This document shows, piece after piece, positions 35,125 to 44,282 of a stretch of DNA of 64,000 bases (its first letter is position 1; every line of letters begins with the position of its first letter). The notes below the pieces were generated by a model, which was not told the origin of the DNA, searched no databases, and worked only from the letters and a program-made list of their open reading frames with translations. Both the position numbers and the translations under genes were made by a program. The DNA comes from AP-15 sp963787425. Lineage in GTDB: Bacteria > Pseudomonadota > Alphaproteobacteria > ATCC43930 > CGMCC-115725. The stretch spans positions 62,001 through 126,000 of the forward strand of contig CAWBCV010000007.1 in the NCBI GenBank assembly GCA_963787425.1, given 5' to 3'.

Positions 35125-35358
35125 GTCGGTAATTTTTACAGATATCGCGCGCGAGAAGTCGTAGCACCAATTCGCGAAACTCTTGTAAACACGCCTGTTT
35201 CTTGCTGGTGCGAGCCGGGCGAGGCAAGATCGACGTCGGAAAGTTTTACAGGGGCCGGACCGGACTCGTCGACCGCACGTTTTACAACCCATTGAAAAAT
35301 CGAGCCCGGCTCAAGCGGCGGACTGACCTCCGGAGGTCGGCTGTCGACATATTTTACA
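35125..35358 (+). promoter_or_regulatory. Array of GTCG-N5-TTTTACA activator-like sites
   Basis: Four TTTTACA boxes at 35134-35140, 35244-35250, 35280-35286 and 35352-35358. Three are preceded by GTCG exactly 5 bases upstream (35125, 35235, 35343); the third has GTCG 8 bases upstream (35268). An inverted half site TGTAAA lies at 35184-35189. They sit 65-290 bases upstream of a sigma-54-type promoter, the expected place for enhancer-binding-protein sites. No gene lies in this stretch. Confidence 0.6.
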
Positions 35359-35422
35359 ATCGGCCGTCGGGCCGCGGTTTACGGTTAATGCAAGGCACTG
35401 AAATGTTTCAAAATAGGTTAAT

Positions 35423-35437
35423 TGGTACGTTCCTTGC
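35423..35437 (+). promoter_or_regulatory. Sigma-54 (RpoN) promoter of PEP-CTERM gene
   Basis: TGGTACG-TTCC-TTGC: the GG (35424-35425) and GC (35436-35437) doublets are separated by the required 10 bases, matching the -24/-12 consensus TGGYACR-N4-TTGC. It is ~38 bases before the start codon. PEP-CTERM genes in exosortase bacteria are known to use RpoN with PrsK/PrsR, which supports the call. Confidence 0.72.
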
Positions 35438-35474
35438 GTGAGGTTCGCAAACGGAGAATTCGAGGGAGGAAAAC

Positions 35475-36131
35475 ATGATCTATCGCGTGGTACTGTCCTG
35501 TGGCGCCTGGGCTTTGGCGCTGCTTGTTGGACCCGGTTTCAGTTTCCAACCCGCCGCCGCCGTGACGATCGGATTCGACGATCTTTCGGACAACGGCAAC
35601 GGGACGCTCATCGCCAACGGCTATCAAGGTCTGAATTGGACCAATTGGTATGTCCTCAATACGCCGAATTTTTTTAACAATGTCGGCCCGAACGGGGCGA
35701 CGGGCGGGACTACGAGCCAGCCGAACATCGCCTTTAACGGCAATGGCGACATTGCGAAATTCAGCAGCAACACTCCCTTCACTTTGAACAGCGTGGAGAT
35801 GACCGCATTCTGGAACAATGGCTTACAGGTGACGGTCACGGGGTTGCTGAACGGCATACAGGAGTACATGAACACGGTAACCGTCTCGTCAACGGCGCCG
35901 ACGCTCGAGACTTTCGCCTTCAGCGGGGTCAACGAGGTTGACGTAACGACGGCCGGGGGAACCCAAAACCCCAGCTACGCCGGCAGCGGAACTGAGCTGG
36001 CGATTGATGATTTAACCGTCAGCACCCCCGAGCCGTCCACCCTCGCGATTGTCGGGGCGGGTCTGGCCGGGTTCGGCATCGTGCGCCGCCGCCGCATGGC
36101 CGCGAAGGTCGACTGCCCGAAACCTCTATAA
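35475..36131 (+). CDS. PEP-CTERM sorting-domain secreted protein
   Basis: 218 residues, strong GGGAGGA site. Signal peptide (ALALLVGPGFSFQPAAA), a beta-rich Asn/Thr/Gly-rich body without known catalytic motifs, then the sorting tail: TPEPSTLAIVGAGLAGFGIVRRRR, that is PEP motif, hydrophobic helix and basic cluster. Such proteins are cut and anchored or released by exosortase and are usually tied to exopolysaccharide or floc formation. No exosortase is in the window. The RpoN-type promoter lies upstream. Confidence 0.9.
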   Translation: MIYRVVLSCGAWALALLVGPGFSFQPAAAVTIGFDDLSDNGNGTLIANGYQGLNWTNWYVLNTPNFFNNVGPNGATGGTTSQPNIAFNGNGDIAKFSSNTPFTLNSVEMTAFWNNGLQVTVTGLLNGIQEYMNTVTVSSTAPTLETFAFSGVNEVDVTTAGGTQNPSYAGSGTELAIDDLTVSTPEPSTLAIVGAGLAGFGIVRRRRMAAKVDCPKPL

Positions 36132-36198
36132 GGGCGGTTCCTACCAGAGCCGACCTGCGTTAAAGAGCTGCCATCCTGCCGACCGGGAGGACATTACG

Positions 36199-37978
36199 AT
36201 GACAAAACTTCACCGCGCTGTTCGTGTGCTGGGCCAATCTCTCCTAGCTTTGACCATGGGAAGCGCTATCGCTCAAGCGCAAGCGCCGGCCTTGGCACCG
36301 CGACCCCACCCCGCGCTGCGACAGCTGGAACTGCTGACGAACCCGGAAGCGCAGAGCAGCTTCCTTTCTCTTGCCCCGGTCGTGTCGCCAGTTCCGGCAG
36401 GCGTCGTTGTGGGGCCGTGGCAGAGCTTGCCGTCGCCGGGTGTGAACGCCGCCAATCCTCTGCTGCTCAACGACGGCACCGTCATCGTGCATCAGGAACT
36501 CGACGCCAAATTGGTGGAAACTGACACCCGACATCAACGGCAACTACGTCAACGGCACCTGGTCACAGATCGCAAGGATGGCGTCCAATTACGGCCCGAG
36601 ATTTTTTGGCTCACAAGTCCTCCCGGATGGGAGGGTCGAAATCATAGGCGGCGAGTATAATTTCTTTGCTGAAGTGGAAACGAGCCAAGGCGCGATCTAC
36701 AACCCGAACTTCGGCGCCTGGAGAAGCGTCACTCCCCCGCTCGGATGGACGATGCTGCCAACGGGTGGGACCGGCGACTCGCAATCCGTCGTGCTGAACA
36801 ATGGCATCTATTTGCAGGCCAATTGCTGCGATTTTCCCGGCGGAGAGCCCACGGCCGCACTATTGAACGCGACCAATTTAACCTGGACCTTTACGGGCAA
36901 CTTCAAGTTCGACTCCTATAACGAGGAAGGCTGGACGCTGCTGCCCAACGGCAATGTGTTGACCGTCGACGCCTACGCCCCGAACCTTGTCCGCACATGC
37001 GGCAGCCGTCCTCCCCCGCTCACGGGACAAAACAATTCGGAAATCTATAACGGCATCAGCGGCGATTGGACGAGCGTCACCAGCAGCGTCGGTGTCCAGC
37101 TGGCTGACTGCACCCCAGCTCCCCTCGGTCAACCCCAACCATCTTTTGAGCTTGGGCCAACTCTGTTGCGCCGCGACGGCACGGTCATCGCCTTTGGCGG
37201 CACTACCCAGGGGACTGCACATACTTCGATCTTCGATTCGAGCACTTCCACTTGGACGCCAGGTCCCGATATCCCATCGGTGGTCGATGTCGTCAACCCC
37301 ACCCCCACCCCTTACACTCTGGCTGACGCTCCTGCAGCTCTGCTGCCGAGCGGCAACGTGCTATTCGCGGCAAGTCCCAGCAACTGGGGAGCGGCATCGA
37401 ATTTGCGGTTCCCATGTCCGACCCATTTCTTCGAGGTCGCCTTCGGCACCAATACTATCACCCAGGTGACGGATAACCCGGACGGCATCCCGCCCAACAC
37501 GCCTTGCAACCCCGCGAACAAGATCCCCGGCCTGAACTCGTTCCAATGGAACTTCCTGGTTCTGCCAACCGGCCAGATACTGGCGGTCGAGACTGATACG
37601 CCGAACGTCTGGGTTTATAACCCATCCGGGAACCCCAATCCGGCGTGGGCCCCAGTAATCAATACCCATCCGAGCGTGGTTTCTCGCGGTTTCACCTATC
37701 AACTGACAGGTACGCAATTCAACGGCCTGTCGCAGGGCGCGGCGTATGGGGATGACGTCCAGGGCGATACCGACCGTCCGATCGTGAAGATCGTCAACAG
37801 CGGCACCGGACATGTTTTCTATCAGAGGACTTCCGGGTATACCATTTCCCTCGCACCCGGTGCGCCGTCGTCGACAAATTTCCAGGTGACCGGGGTGATC
37901 GAGACGGGTGCGAGTACTCTGTTCGTCATCGCCAACGGCATCTCGTCTGCGGGCGTGGCGGTCACCGTGGCTCCGTGA
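36199..37978 (+). CDS. Secreted kelch/galactose-oxidase-like beta-propeller protein, one-base frameshift
   Basis: From ATG 36199 with GGGAGG: signal peptide (LLALTMGSAIAQAQA), then WQSLPSPGVNAANPLLLNDGT. At 36508-36510 an extra A (AAA for AA) breaks the frame; without it the protein reads DANWWKLTPDINGNYVNGTW and continues to 37978, ~592 residues. Kelch-type blades are seen (IYNPNFGAWRSVTPP, IFDSSTSTWTPGPDIP, LLPSGNVLFAASP), and a C-terminal Ig-like domain. Catalytic copper ligands of galactose oxidase are not evident. It follows the PEP-CTERM gene by 67 bases and may share its promoter. Confidence 0.75.
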
Positions 37979-38066
37979 AAATGTAAATCCAGCGGCGGGT
38001 CGCATCGGAGGCGGCCCGCATGCCGGCCTATGCCTGGTGGCAACACGCGCATTCTCTGGGCGCCTT

Positions 38067-39233
38067 TCAATACGATTTCGGCAGGCCGAGCACGCGCTCG
38101 GCGATGTGGCTGAGGATCAGCTGGGGGCTGACCGGGGCGATACGGGCGATCTGGATCTCGCGGAAATAGCGCTCGACGTGGTATTCGCGGGCGTAGCCCA
38201 TGCCGCCATGCGTCATGATTGCGGTCTCGCAGGCGCGAAAGCCGGCTTCGGCGGCGCAGTATTTGGCGGCATTGGCATAGGCGCCGGCTTCTTCGCCGCG
38301 GTCATAAGCGGCGGCCGCGCGCAATACCATCAGCTCGGCCGCTTCGAGATCGATCCAGCGCTCGGCGAGCGGGTGCTGGATCGCCTGGTTCTGGCCGATT
38401 GGCCGGCCGAAGACGACGCGCTCCTTCGCGTAGCGGGCGGCGCGGTCGAGCGCGGCGCGGCCAAGCCCGACCGCCTCTGCGGCAATCAGGATACGCTCCG
38501 GGTTCATCCCGTGCAGGATATAATGAAAGCCGCGGCCCTCCTCGCCGATGCGGTCCCCTACGGGCACCTTCAGCCCGTCGATGAAGAGAAGGTTCGAATC
38601 GACCGCCTTGCGCCCCATCTTCGGGATCTCGCGCACCTCGACGGCGCTGCGGTCGAGATCGGTATAGAACAAGGTCATCCCCAATGAAGGGCGCGCGACC
38701 TCCTCGATCGGTGTCGTGCGCGCGAGGATCAGCATTTTCTCCGCGACCTGAGCGGTCGAGATCCAGATTTTCCGGCCCGTGAGCACATAGTGGTCGCCCT
38801 CGCGCACCGCCCGCGTCTTGAGGCGCGTCGTGTCCAGCCCGGCATCGGGCTCGGTCACCGCAAAACAGGTCTTCTCCTTGCCGGCGATCAACGGCGGCAG
38901 AAACCGCTGCTTCTGCTCGTCGGTGCCAAGGACGACGACCGGGTGCAACCCGAAAATGTTCATGTGGATCGCCGAGGCGCCACTGAACCCGGCACCGGAT
39001 TCGGCGACCGCCTGCATCAGGATCGCGGCTTCGGTAATGCCGAGCCCGCTGCCGCCATAAGCCTCCGGCATTGCAATCCCGAGCCAGCCGGCCGCGGCCA
39101 TCGCCTGATGGAATTCGTGCGGAAAACCGCCCTCATCGTCCTTTTTCAGCCAGTATTCGTCGCCAAAGCGGGCGCACAGCCGCGCGACGGCTTCCCGCAG
39201 TTCCCGCTGCTCGGCGTTCAACCCAAAAGCCAT
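38067..39233 (-). CDS. Acyl-CoA dehydrogenase
   Basis: 388 residues from ATG 39233. Motifs: CFAVTEPDAGLDTTRLKTRA, GRKIWISTAQVAEKMLILART, GFHYILHGMNPERILIAAEAVGLGRAAL, RVVFGRPIGQNQAIQHPLAERW and MTHGGMGYAREYHVERYFRE. FAD enzyme introducing an alpha-beta double bond in acyl-CoA. Last gene of a four-gene minus-strand run with a peptide-type binding protein, methyltransferase and Tag; the substrate is unknown. Confidence 0.94.
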   Translation of the reverse strand: MAFGLNAEQRELREAVARLCARFGDEYWLKKDDEGGFPHEFHQAMAAAGWLGIAMPEAYGGSGLGITEAAILMQAVAESGAGFSGASAIHMNIFGLHPVVVLGTDEQKQRFLPPLIAGKEKTCFAVTEPDAGLDTTRLKTRAVREGDHYVLTGRKIWISTAQVAEKMLILARTTPIEEVARPSLGMTLFYTDLDRSAVEVREIPKMGRKAVDSNLLFIDGLKVPVGDRIGEEGRGFHYILHGMNPERILIAAEAVGLGRAALDRAARYAKERVVFGRPIGQNQAIQHPLAERWIDLEAAELMVLRAAAAYDRGEEAGAYANAAKYCAAEAGFRACETAIMTHGGMGYAREYHVERYFREIQIARIAPVSPQLILSHIAERVLGLPKSY

Positions 39234-39269
39234 CTCATTCTCCTGCAGCACTTTTCGTGCGAGCCGCTA

Positions 39270-39944
39270 TCAGTCTTCAATCGAAGCGGCGAGGATCAGG
39301 CTCAGCTGACAAAGCGGCCGGCCGGTTTCCGCTGCCCAGGCATTGAAGGCGCACTGGACTGAGGCGCGATCCTTGCGGTTCTTCGGGGGCGCATCCGCCA
39401 CGCCCCAGTGCTTCAGAGCGGCGGTGACCGACGGCGTCAGAATGAATGTATCCTTGCTGACCATGCGCAGAAATGTCGGGCCCGAGTTTCCGCCCATCTG
39501 GCTGAAGCGTTTGGCGAGGGCCTCCCACAGCTCGACGATCTCGGTCCCGGGCCAATCGGCGAGCCACCCGCCAAAGCTCCCGTGCTCTTCTGAGAGGGCG
39601 ATCATCGCGGCGGCGTTGTCGCGAACCGATTTTAGCTTGCCCCAATGGCGGATCAGCCGGGCGTCGCCGAGCAGCGCCTCCAATTCCTCATCCGACATTG
39701 CGCGCACCCGGCGAGGCGCGAAAGCCTGGAAGACCTCCTCAAAGGGCGGCCATTTGGCGTCGACGACGCTGTGCTTCAGACCGGCCCGGAAAATCCTGAG
39801 CGACATCTGAGACAGATAGCGGTCATCGGGCATCGCCTTCAGTTCGGCGGCCGAGCGCGGTTGCGGCAGTCGCGTCTCGAGCGCCGCCGCGCCGAGGCGG
39901 GCGCGCGCCGCTTCGATGATCGGGGCAAAAGGAGGCGCCGTCAT
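39270..39944 (-). CDS. DNA-3-methyladenine glycosylase I family protein
   Basis: 224 residues from ATG 39944 with GGAGAGGG. Tag-like features: LSQMSLRIFRAGLKHSVVDAKWPPFEEVFQAF, then LEALLGDARLIRHWGKLKSVRDNAAAMI, and a helical C-terminus. Tag removes 3-methyladenine from DNA. This is a divergent subfamily, with a longer N-terminus and no evident Cys/His zinc site, so alkylation repair is likely but unproven. 18 bases after the methyltransferase gene. Confidence 0.85.
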   Translation of the reverse strand: MTAPPFAPIIEAARARLGAAALETRLPQPRSAAELKAMPDDRYLSQMSLRIFRAGLKHSVVDAKWPPFEEVFQAFAPRRVRAMSDEELEALLGDARLIRHWGKLKSVRDNAAAMIALSEEHGSFGGWLADWPGTEIVELWEALAKRFSQMGGNSGPTFLRMVSKDTFILTPSVTAALKHWGVADAPPKNRKDRASVQCAFNAWAAETGRPLCQLSLILAASIED

Positions 39945-39961
39945 TGGTCCCTCTCCAGACA

Positions 39962-40783
39962 TCACGGCTTGCGAGCCACCGCGTAAATGACGTTGGTTTC
40001 GACGGACGTCACATTGTGCGAACGTATCCACGCGAGATTGGCGTTGCGCAACCGTTCTGCCATCTCCGGCTCCAGCTGATCGACAGTCCAGCGGTAACCG
40101 GAGCCGAGCACCATCGTCCACCAATCCTCCGGCGAGTGCAGCGTTTGCCTGCCGTCTTCGGCGACGATCGCTGCTACCGCAACCCCGGCTTCGGTGAAAA
40201 GGCCCCGCAATGCCGCAGGCTCGGCGATCCGGTCCCATGGGTTGAACGCGGCACGGAGATCGGGGCGCAATTCCTCGACCGCCGACCACCAGCCGGTCGA
40301 GCCTGGCTCCCAGACCCGCGGACCCCAGGTGGTAATGGCCAATTGGCCGTTGGGGCGCACCATCCGCCAGAGTTCTCTGATCTGCTTCGCCACGTCCGGA
40401 ACGAAAAAGATCGCGAACACACAGATCACGGCATCAAAGAATTCGTCCGGGTAGCCCAAATTCTCCATGTCGCCGAGGAGGAATTCGACGTTCTCGAGTT
40501 TCCGGCTTGCCGCCTTGCGCCGAGCAATTTCGACTAAGCGGTCGGCGAGATCGACCGCTATCACCTTGCCCCTTGCCCCGACCTGCTCGGCGGCGGGGAT
40601 TGCCGAGGCGCCGGTGCCGCAGCCGACGTCGAGGACGGTCGCACCGGGTTGGAGCGCGAGCCGCTCGACCGTGCGGCGGCCATACTTCGCCCACAGACCG
40701 AGTGCCTCGTCGTCGAAGTGATCCGCGGCGGCGTTATAGGCCGCCGCCGCTTTCATCTTGACCGGATCCGTGATCGTCGGCAT
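39962..40783 (-). CDS. Class I SAM-dependent methyltransferase
   Basis: 273 residues from ATG 40783. Motif I ATVLDVGCGTGASAIPAAEQV, motif II VIAVDLADRLVEIARRKA, post-I region VEFLLGDMENLGYPDEFFDAVICVF (the UbiE/Methyltransf_11 layout), and MVRPNGQLAITTWGP. Target not deducible; small-molecule type. It starts 16 bases after the binding-protein gene. Confidence 0.9.
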   Translation of the reverse strand: MPTITDPVKMKAAAAYNAAADHFDDEALGLWAKYGRRTVERLALQPGATVLDVGCGTGASAIPAAEQVGARGKVIAVDLADRLVEIARRKAASRKLENVEFLLGDMENLGYPDEFFDAVICVFAIFFVPDVAKQIRELWRMVRPNGQLAITTWGPRVWEPGSTGWWSAVEELRPDLRAAFNPWDRIAEPAALRGLFTEAGVAVAAIVAEDGRQTLHSPEDWWTMVLGSGYRWTVDQLEPEMAERLRNANLAWIRSHNVTSVETNVIYAVARKP

Positions 40784-40799
40784 CGGACCCTCTGCTCTC

Positions 40800-42389
40800 T
40801 CAACGGTCGAGCCAGACGTCTTCCATGCGCCAGCCATTATAGATGCTGTTGACCTGCAGGTTGAGGCCCTTGAGCTCGGGGCGCCAGCAGGTCCCCTGGC
40901 GCATGTGGTAGAGGATTGGCCGCACCACATCTTCCTGCAATTTGCTGTCGATCTGCCACACCAGATGCTTGCGTTTTTCCTGGTCGGGCTCCATCGATTG
41001 CTGATCGATCAGCTTGTCGAGCTCGCGGTTGCAGTATTTCGTGTAGTTGCGGTTCGAGTCGCAGATGTAGTTCTCGTAGAAATTCTGGTCGGGATCGTCG
41101 AGCCCGCTGCCCACCAGGCTTTGCGCAAAGGTGAAATCACCACGGATCAGCCTTGGCAGCCAGTTCGCAGTTTCGACCAGCTCGATCTCGGTGTCGATCC
41201 AGATCTGCTTCAGCTGGTCGCTGAGGATCGTCGCCGGGTCGCGGTAGATCGGCAGGTTGCGCGCCGAAATCTTGACGGCGAGCCGCTTGTCGGGCCCGTA
41301 GCCGAGCGACTGCATGATCTTGCGGGCCTCCTCGCGGCGCTGCTGCACGTCGGGTTCGTAGCCCGGGAGTTTTTCCATCATCTCCTTCGGCATCGCCCAG
41401 AGGCCCTCTGGGGCCGGCAGCATTGCGGTCCCGATGTCGCCTTGGCCTTCGCCGAGGATATCGATAAAGGCCTTGTGGTCGATCGTCATCGCGATCGCCC
41501 GGCGCAAATCCAGGTTGTCGAAAGGCGGTTTGCGGGTGATCAGCAAGTTCGGCGCGACATTCTCCGGTGTCACCTCGCAGATCGCCTCGGGCATCTGGCT
41601 GTGCACGTCCTTCAGCATCGGGATCGTGACCTCATAAGGGAAGGTCATGTCGAACTGCCCGGCCATAAAGGCGAGCATCGCGGTGGAGCGGTTCGGGATG
41701 ATCGTCCACTCAACGCTGTCGAGATAGGGGCGGCCGGGCTTCCAGTAATCCGGGTTGCGCGTCACCTTGATCGACTGGTTGGCCTTGAACTCGACAAATT
41801 TGAAAGGGCCCGTGCCGATCGGATGCGACCGCATCTGGGCCGGCGAGACATGGCAAGGGTAGATCGGCGTAAACCCCGCGGCGAGCAATTCGATGAACGC
41901 CGGCTGCGGCCGCTTCAGGTGAAATGTCGCCTGCCGGTCGCCTTCGGTCGTGACCTCCTTGAGGTTGATCCACCACGCCTCGCGGGCATTGACGCGAAGC
42001 TTCTCCTTGGATTTGCCCTGCACCAGATCAAAGGTGCATTTCACATCCGCAGCGGTGAAGGGCTTGCCGTCATGCCATTTGACGCCGTCGCGCAGGTTAA
42101 AGGTGAGCTCGGTCCCGTCCTCGCTCCACGACCAGCTTTCGGCGAGATCCGGAACGATCGACTGCAGGCTGTTCTGCTTTACGTTCGGGTCGAACACGAC
42201 GAGGTTGTTGAACACTCCCATGATCGGCGCCACGATCGAGATCGTCCCCTCTTCGAGAATTGACATGTTCCCGGGGCTGTCCCGGTGCCACACCCGCAAT
42301 ATGCCGCCTTGCTTCTGCGCCTGCGCCGTATCGGCGTTGATCAAGCCGAGAAGCAAACCTGCCGCCGCGGCGTATCGACCAATTTTCAC
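40800..42389 (-). CDS. ABC transporter substrate-binding protein, family 5 (peptide/nickel type)
   Basis: 529 residues from GTG 42389, chosen because CGGAGAAAACAG precedes it; an ATG at 42428 has no site. Signal peptide VKIGRYAAAAGLLLGLINADTAQA. SBP_bac_5 motifs: WSWSEDGTELTFNLRDGVKWHDGKPFTAADV, SVEWTIIPNRSTAMLAFMAGQFD, NLDLRRAIAMTIDHKAFID. Binds peptides or other solutes in the periplasm. No permease or ATPase follows, so it is uncoupled from its transporter in this window. Confidence 0.92.
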   Translation of the reverse strand: MKIGRYAAAAGLLLGLINADTAQAQKQGGILRVWHRDSPGNMSILEEGTISIVAPIMGVFNNLVVFDPNVKQNSLQSIVPDLAESWSWSEDGTELTFNLRDGVKWHDGKPFTAADVKCTFDLVQGKSKEKLRVNAREAWWINLKEVTTEGDRQATFHLKRPQPAFIELLAAGFTPIYPCHVSPAQMRSHPIGTGPFKFVEFKANQSIKVTRNPDYWKPGRPYLDSVEWTIIPNRSTAMLAFMAGQFDMTFPYEVTIPMLKDVHSQMPEAICEVTPENVAPNLLITRKPPFDNLDLRRAIAMTIDHKAFIDILGEGQGDIGTAMLPAPEGLWAMPKEMMEKLPGYEPDVQQRREEARKIMQSLGYGPDKRLAVKISARNLPIYRDPATILSDQLKQIWIDTEIELVETANWLPRLIRGDFTFAQSLVGSGLDDPDQNFYENYICDSNRNYTKYCNRELDKLIDQQSMEPDQEKRKHLVWQIDSKLQEDVVRPILYHMRQGTCWRPELKGLNLQVNSIYNGWRMEDVWLDR

Positions 42390-42489
42390 CTGTTTTCTCC
42401 GATTGGCGGGACGGGTTCCGCCCAGCATCGAAACAACACGGCAGTTGCGATCGGTCAATCCGGAATTCCCTGAGCATAGGGGCCATGCG

Positions 42490-42537
42490 TGCTTCGAGAC
42501 GCGCCCCCAGTTCAAGCCTGGCTTTGGGCGCTCCTCA
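42490..42537. repeat. Left half of intergenic repeat split by IS1182-type element
   Basis: TGCTTCGAGACGCGCCCC ... GGGCGCTCCTCA, which continues directly at 44170 as GCATGAGG. Typical rhizobial intergenic palindrome. Confidence 0.65.
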
Positions 42538-44166
42538 GAGCCTGTGAATGTTTCGCGCATTTTTGCAGGATTGAGGGGTTGCAACAAGTTGTGGTGGTGC
42601 TATTGCGTGGCGGGGACGACTGGTCTGAGGGGGAGCCGGTCTGTGTCGGGCAATAGCGAACTGTTTGGGGATTTGCCGGAGCAGCTGGTGCCGGAGGTGC
42701 CGGGTCGGGGAATGCCGCGGTTGCGGCAGCCGGAACGGCACCAGCTGGGCTGGTATGCCGCGACAATCGACGACTTGGTGGCGCGCGATCACCCGGTGCG
42801 GGCGGTGTGGGCGTTTGTCCAGGGGCTCGATTTGCGCGCCTTGCACGATGCGGTGAAGGCGCGCGAGGGGGTGCCGGGGCAGGCGCCGCCGGCGCCCGAG
42901 CTGATGATGGCGCTGTGGCTGTGGGCGACGGTGGAGGGGGTCGGCAGCGCGCGGCAGCTGGCGCGGCTGTGCGAGCAGCATCTCGCCTATCGCTGGCTGT
43001 GCGGCGGGGTGTCGATGAACTACCACACACTGTCGGATTTTCGCGTGGCGCATGCCGTGGTGCTCGACCGGTTGCTAGCCGGCGGGGTGGCGACGCTGGT
43101 GGCGCAAGGTCTTGTGGCGCTCGATGTGCTGGCGCAGGACGGGATCAGGGTACGCGCGGCGGCGGGGGCCGGCTCGTTCCGCCGGCGCGAGCGGTTGGGC
43201 AAGCTGGCGGCGGCGGCCGAGGCGCGGGTTGAGCGGTTGCGCGCCGAGCTGGAAGCCGATCCGGCGGCGGGCGATCGGCGCCAGCAGGCGGCGCAACAGC
43301 GCGCCGCGCGCGAGCGCGAGGAGCGGGTGCAGGCGGCGCTCGACCGGATGAGCGAGCTCGAGGCCGAGCGCACGCGTCGCGAGAAGACCAACAAGGCCGA
43401 GGTCAGCCGGCAGAAGGAGCCGCGCGCCTCGACCACCGATGCCGAGGCCCGGGCGATGAAACTGGCCGATGGCGGGTTTCGGCCGGCCTACAACATGCAG
43501 ATTGTGTCGGCGCCAAGGGGGTCAGGTCATCGTCGCGGTCGACATCGACACCACCGGCTCGGATCGCGGCTTGGCGCGCCCGGCATTGGAGCAATTGAGC
43601 GCGGCGAGGGCGACGCCGTCCGATTACCTGGTCGATGGCGGCTTCGCCAAGAACGACGACATCGAATGGCCGCATGCGAGCGGCATCGCCTTGTGGTGCC
43701 CGCCGGTGCACAGCAAGCATGGCAGCGATCCTTACGCGCCGCGGGCCGACGACAAACCGCGGGTGGCGGATTGGCGCCAGCGCATGGCCAGCGAGCCGGG
43801 CAAGGCGCTCTACAAGCAACGCGCAAAGGCCGAGTGCCCCAACGCTTGGGCGCGCCGCATGGGGCTCAGCCGGCTGTCGGTGCGCGGCAAAGAGAAGGCC
43901 CGCGCCGTGCTGCTGTGGTTCGCGCTCGCCCACAACATGCTGCGTGCGTTCGTACTGCAGCAGGCCGCCAGGGCCTCTGCGACTTGAGATGGTTACCAAA
44001 GACATCAACTCAATGACCGATGGCACCTGCTCGCTCGCTCGCCGCTCGCTCTCTATCCACCAGTCGAAAGGCCAGACCGCCCGCGGGCCAAGCCATCGTC
44101 AAGCGCCGCCCGCGAAATGCCGTCGCCGAACCCACTACACCAAGCAGACTAAACATTCACAGGCTC
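42538..44166 (+). mobile_element. IS1182-family insertion sequence, complete ends
   Basis: Terminal inverted repeats GAGCCTGTGAATGTTT (42538-42553) and AAACATTCACAGGCTC (44151-44166) are perfect over 16 bases. The target site appears duplicated as TCA (42535-42537 and 44167-44169); joining the flanks recreates GGCGCTCCTCAGCATGAGG of an intergenic repeat. Length 1629 bp. It separates the binding-protein gene from the divergent LLM oxidoreductase gene. Confidence 0.88.
42643..43987 (+). CDS. IS1182 family transposase (DDE), one-base frameshift
   Basis: From GTG 42643: WYAATIDDLVARDHPVRAVWAFV, then LWLWATVEGVGSARQLARLCEQHLAYRWLCGGVSMNYHTLSDFR and a coiled-coil insert (ERVQAALDRMSELEAERTRREK). 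The frame breaks in the run of five G at 43517-43521; one G fewer gives APRGQVIVAVDIDTTGSD, after which LVDGGFAKNDDIE and the final LLWFALAHNMLRAF follow to 43987. About 447 residues. It may be an assembly error or a real programmed or inactivating shift. Confidence 0.85.
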
Positions 44167-44262
44167 TCAGCATGAGGTATGCTCGTGGATGGCATAAGCG
44201 GACCCCACCTCATCCTGAGGAGGCGCGCAGCGCCGTCTCGATGGACGCACCGAGGTGATCCA
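44167..44262. repeat. Right half of the split intergenic repeat
   Basis: Starts TCAGCATGAGGTATGCTCG and contains CCTCATCCTGAGGAGGCGCG ... GTCTCGATGGACGCACCGAGG, a palindrome matching the left half in type. Likely part of the 5' region of the following gene. Confidence 0.6.
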
Positions 44263-44282
44263 ATCGACTTGAGGAGCCAGCC

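Noticed and set aside
40758..42263. 501-codon open frame antisense to the binding-protein gene
   Set aside because: Mirror of a well-supported family 5 binding protein; no domain motifs of its own.
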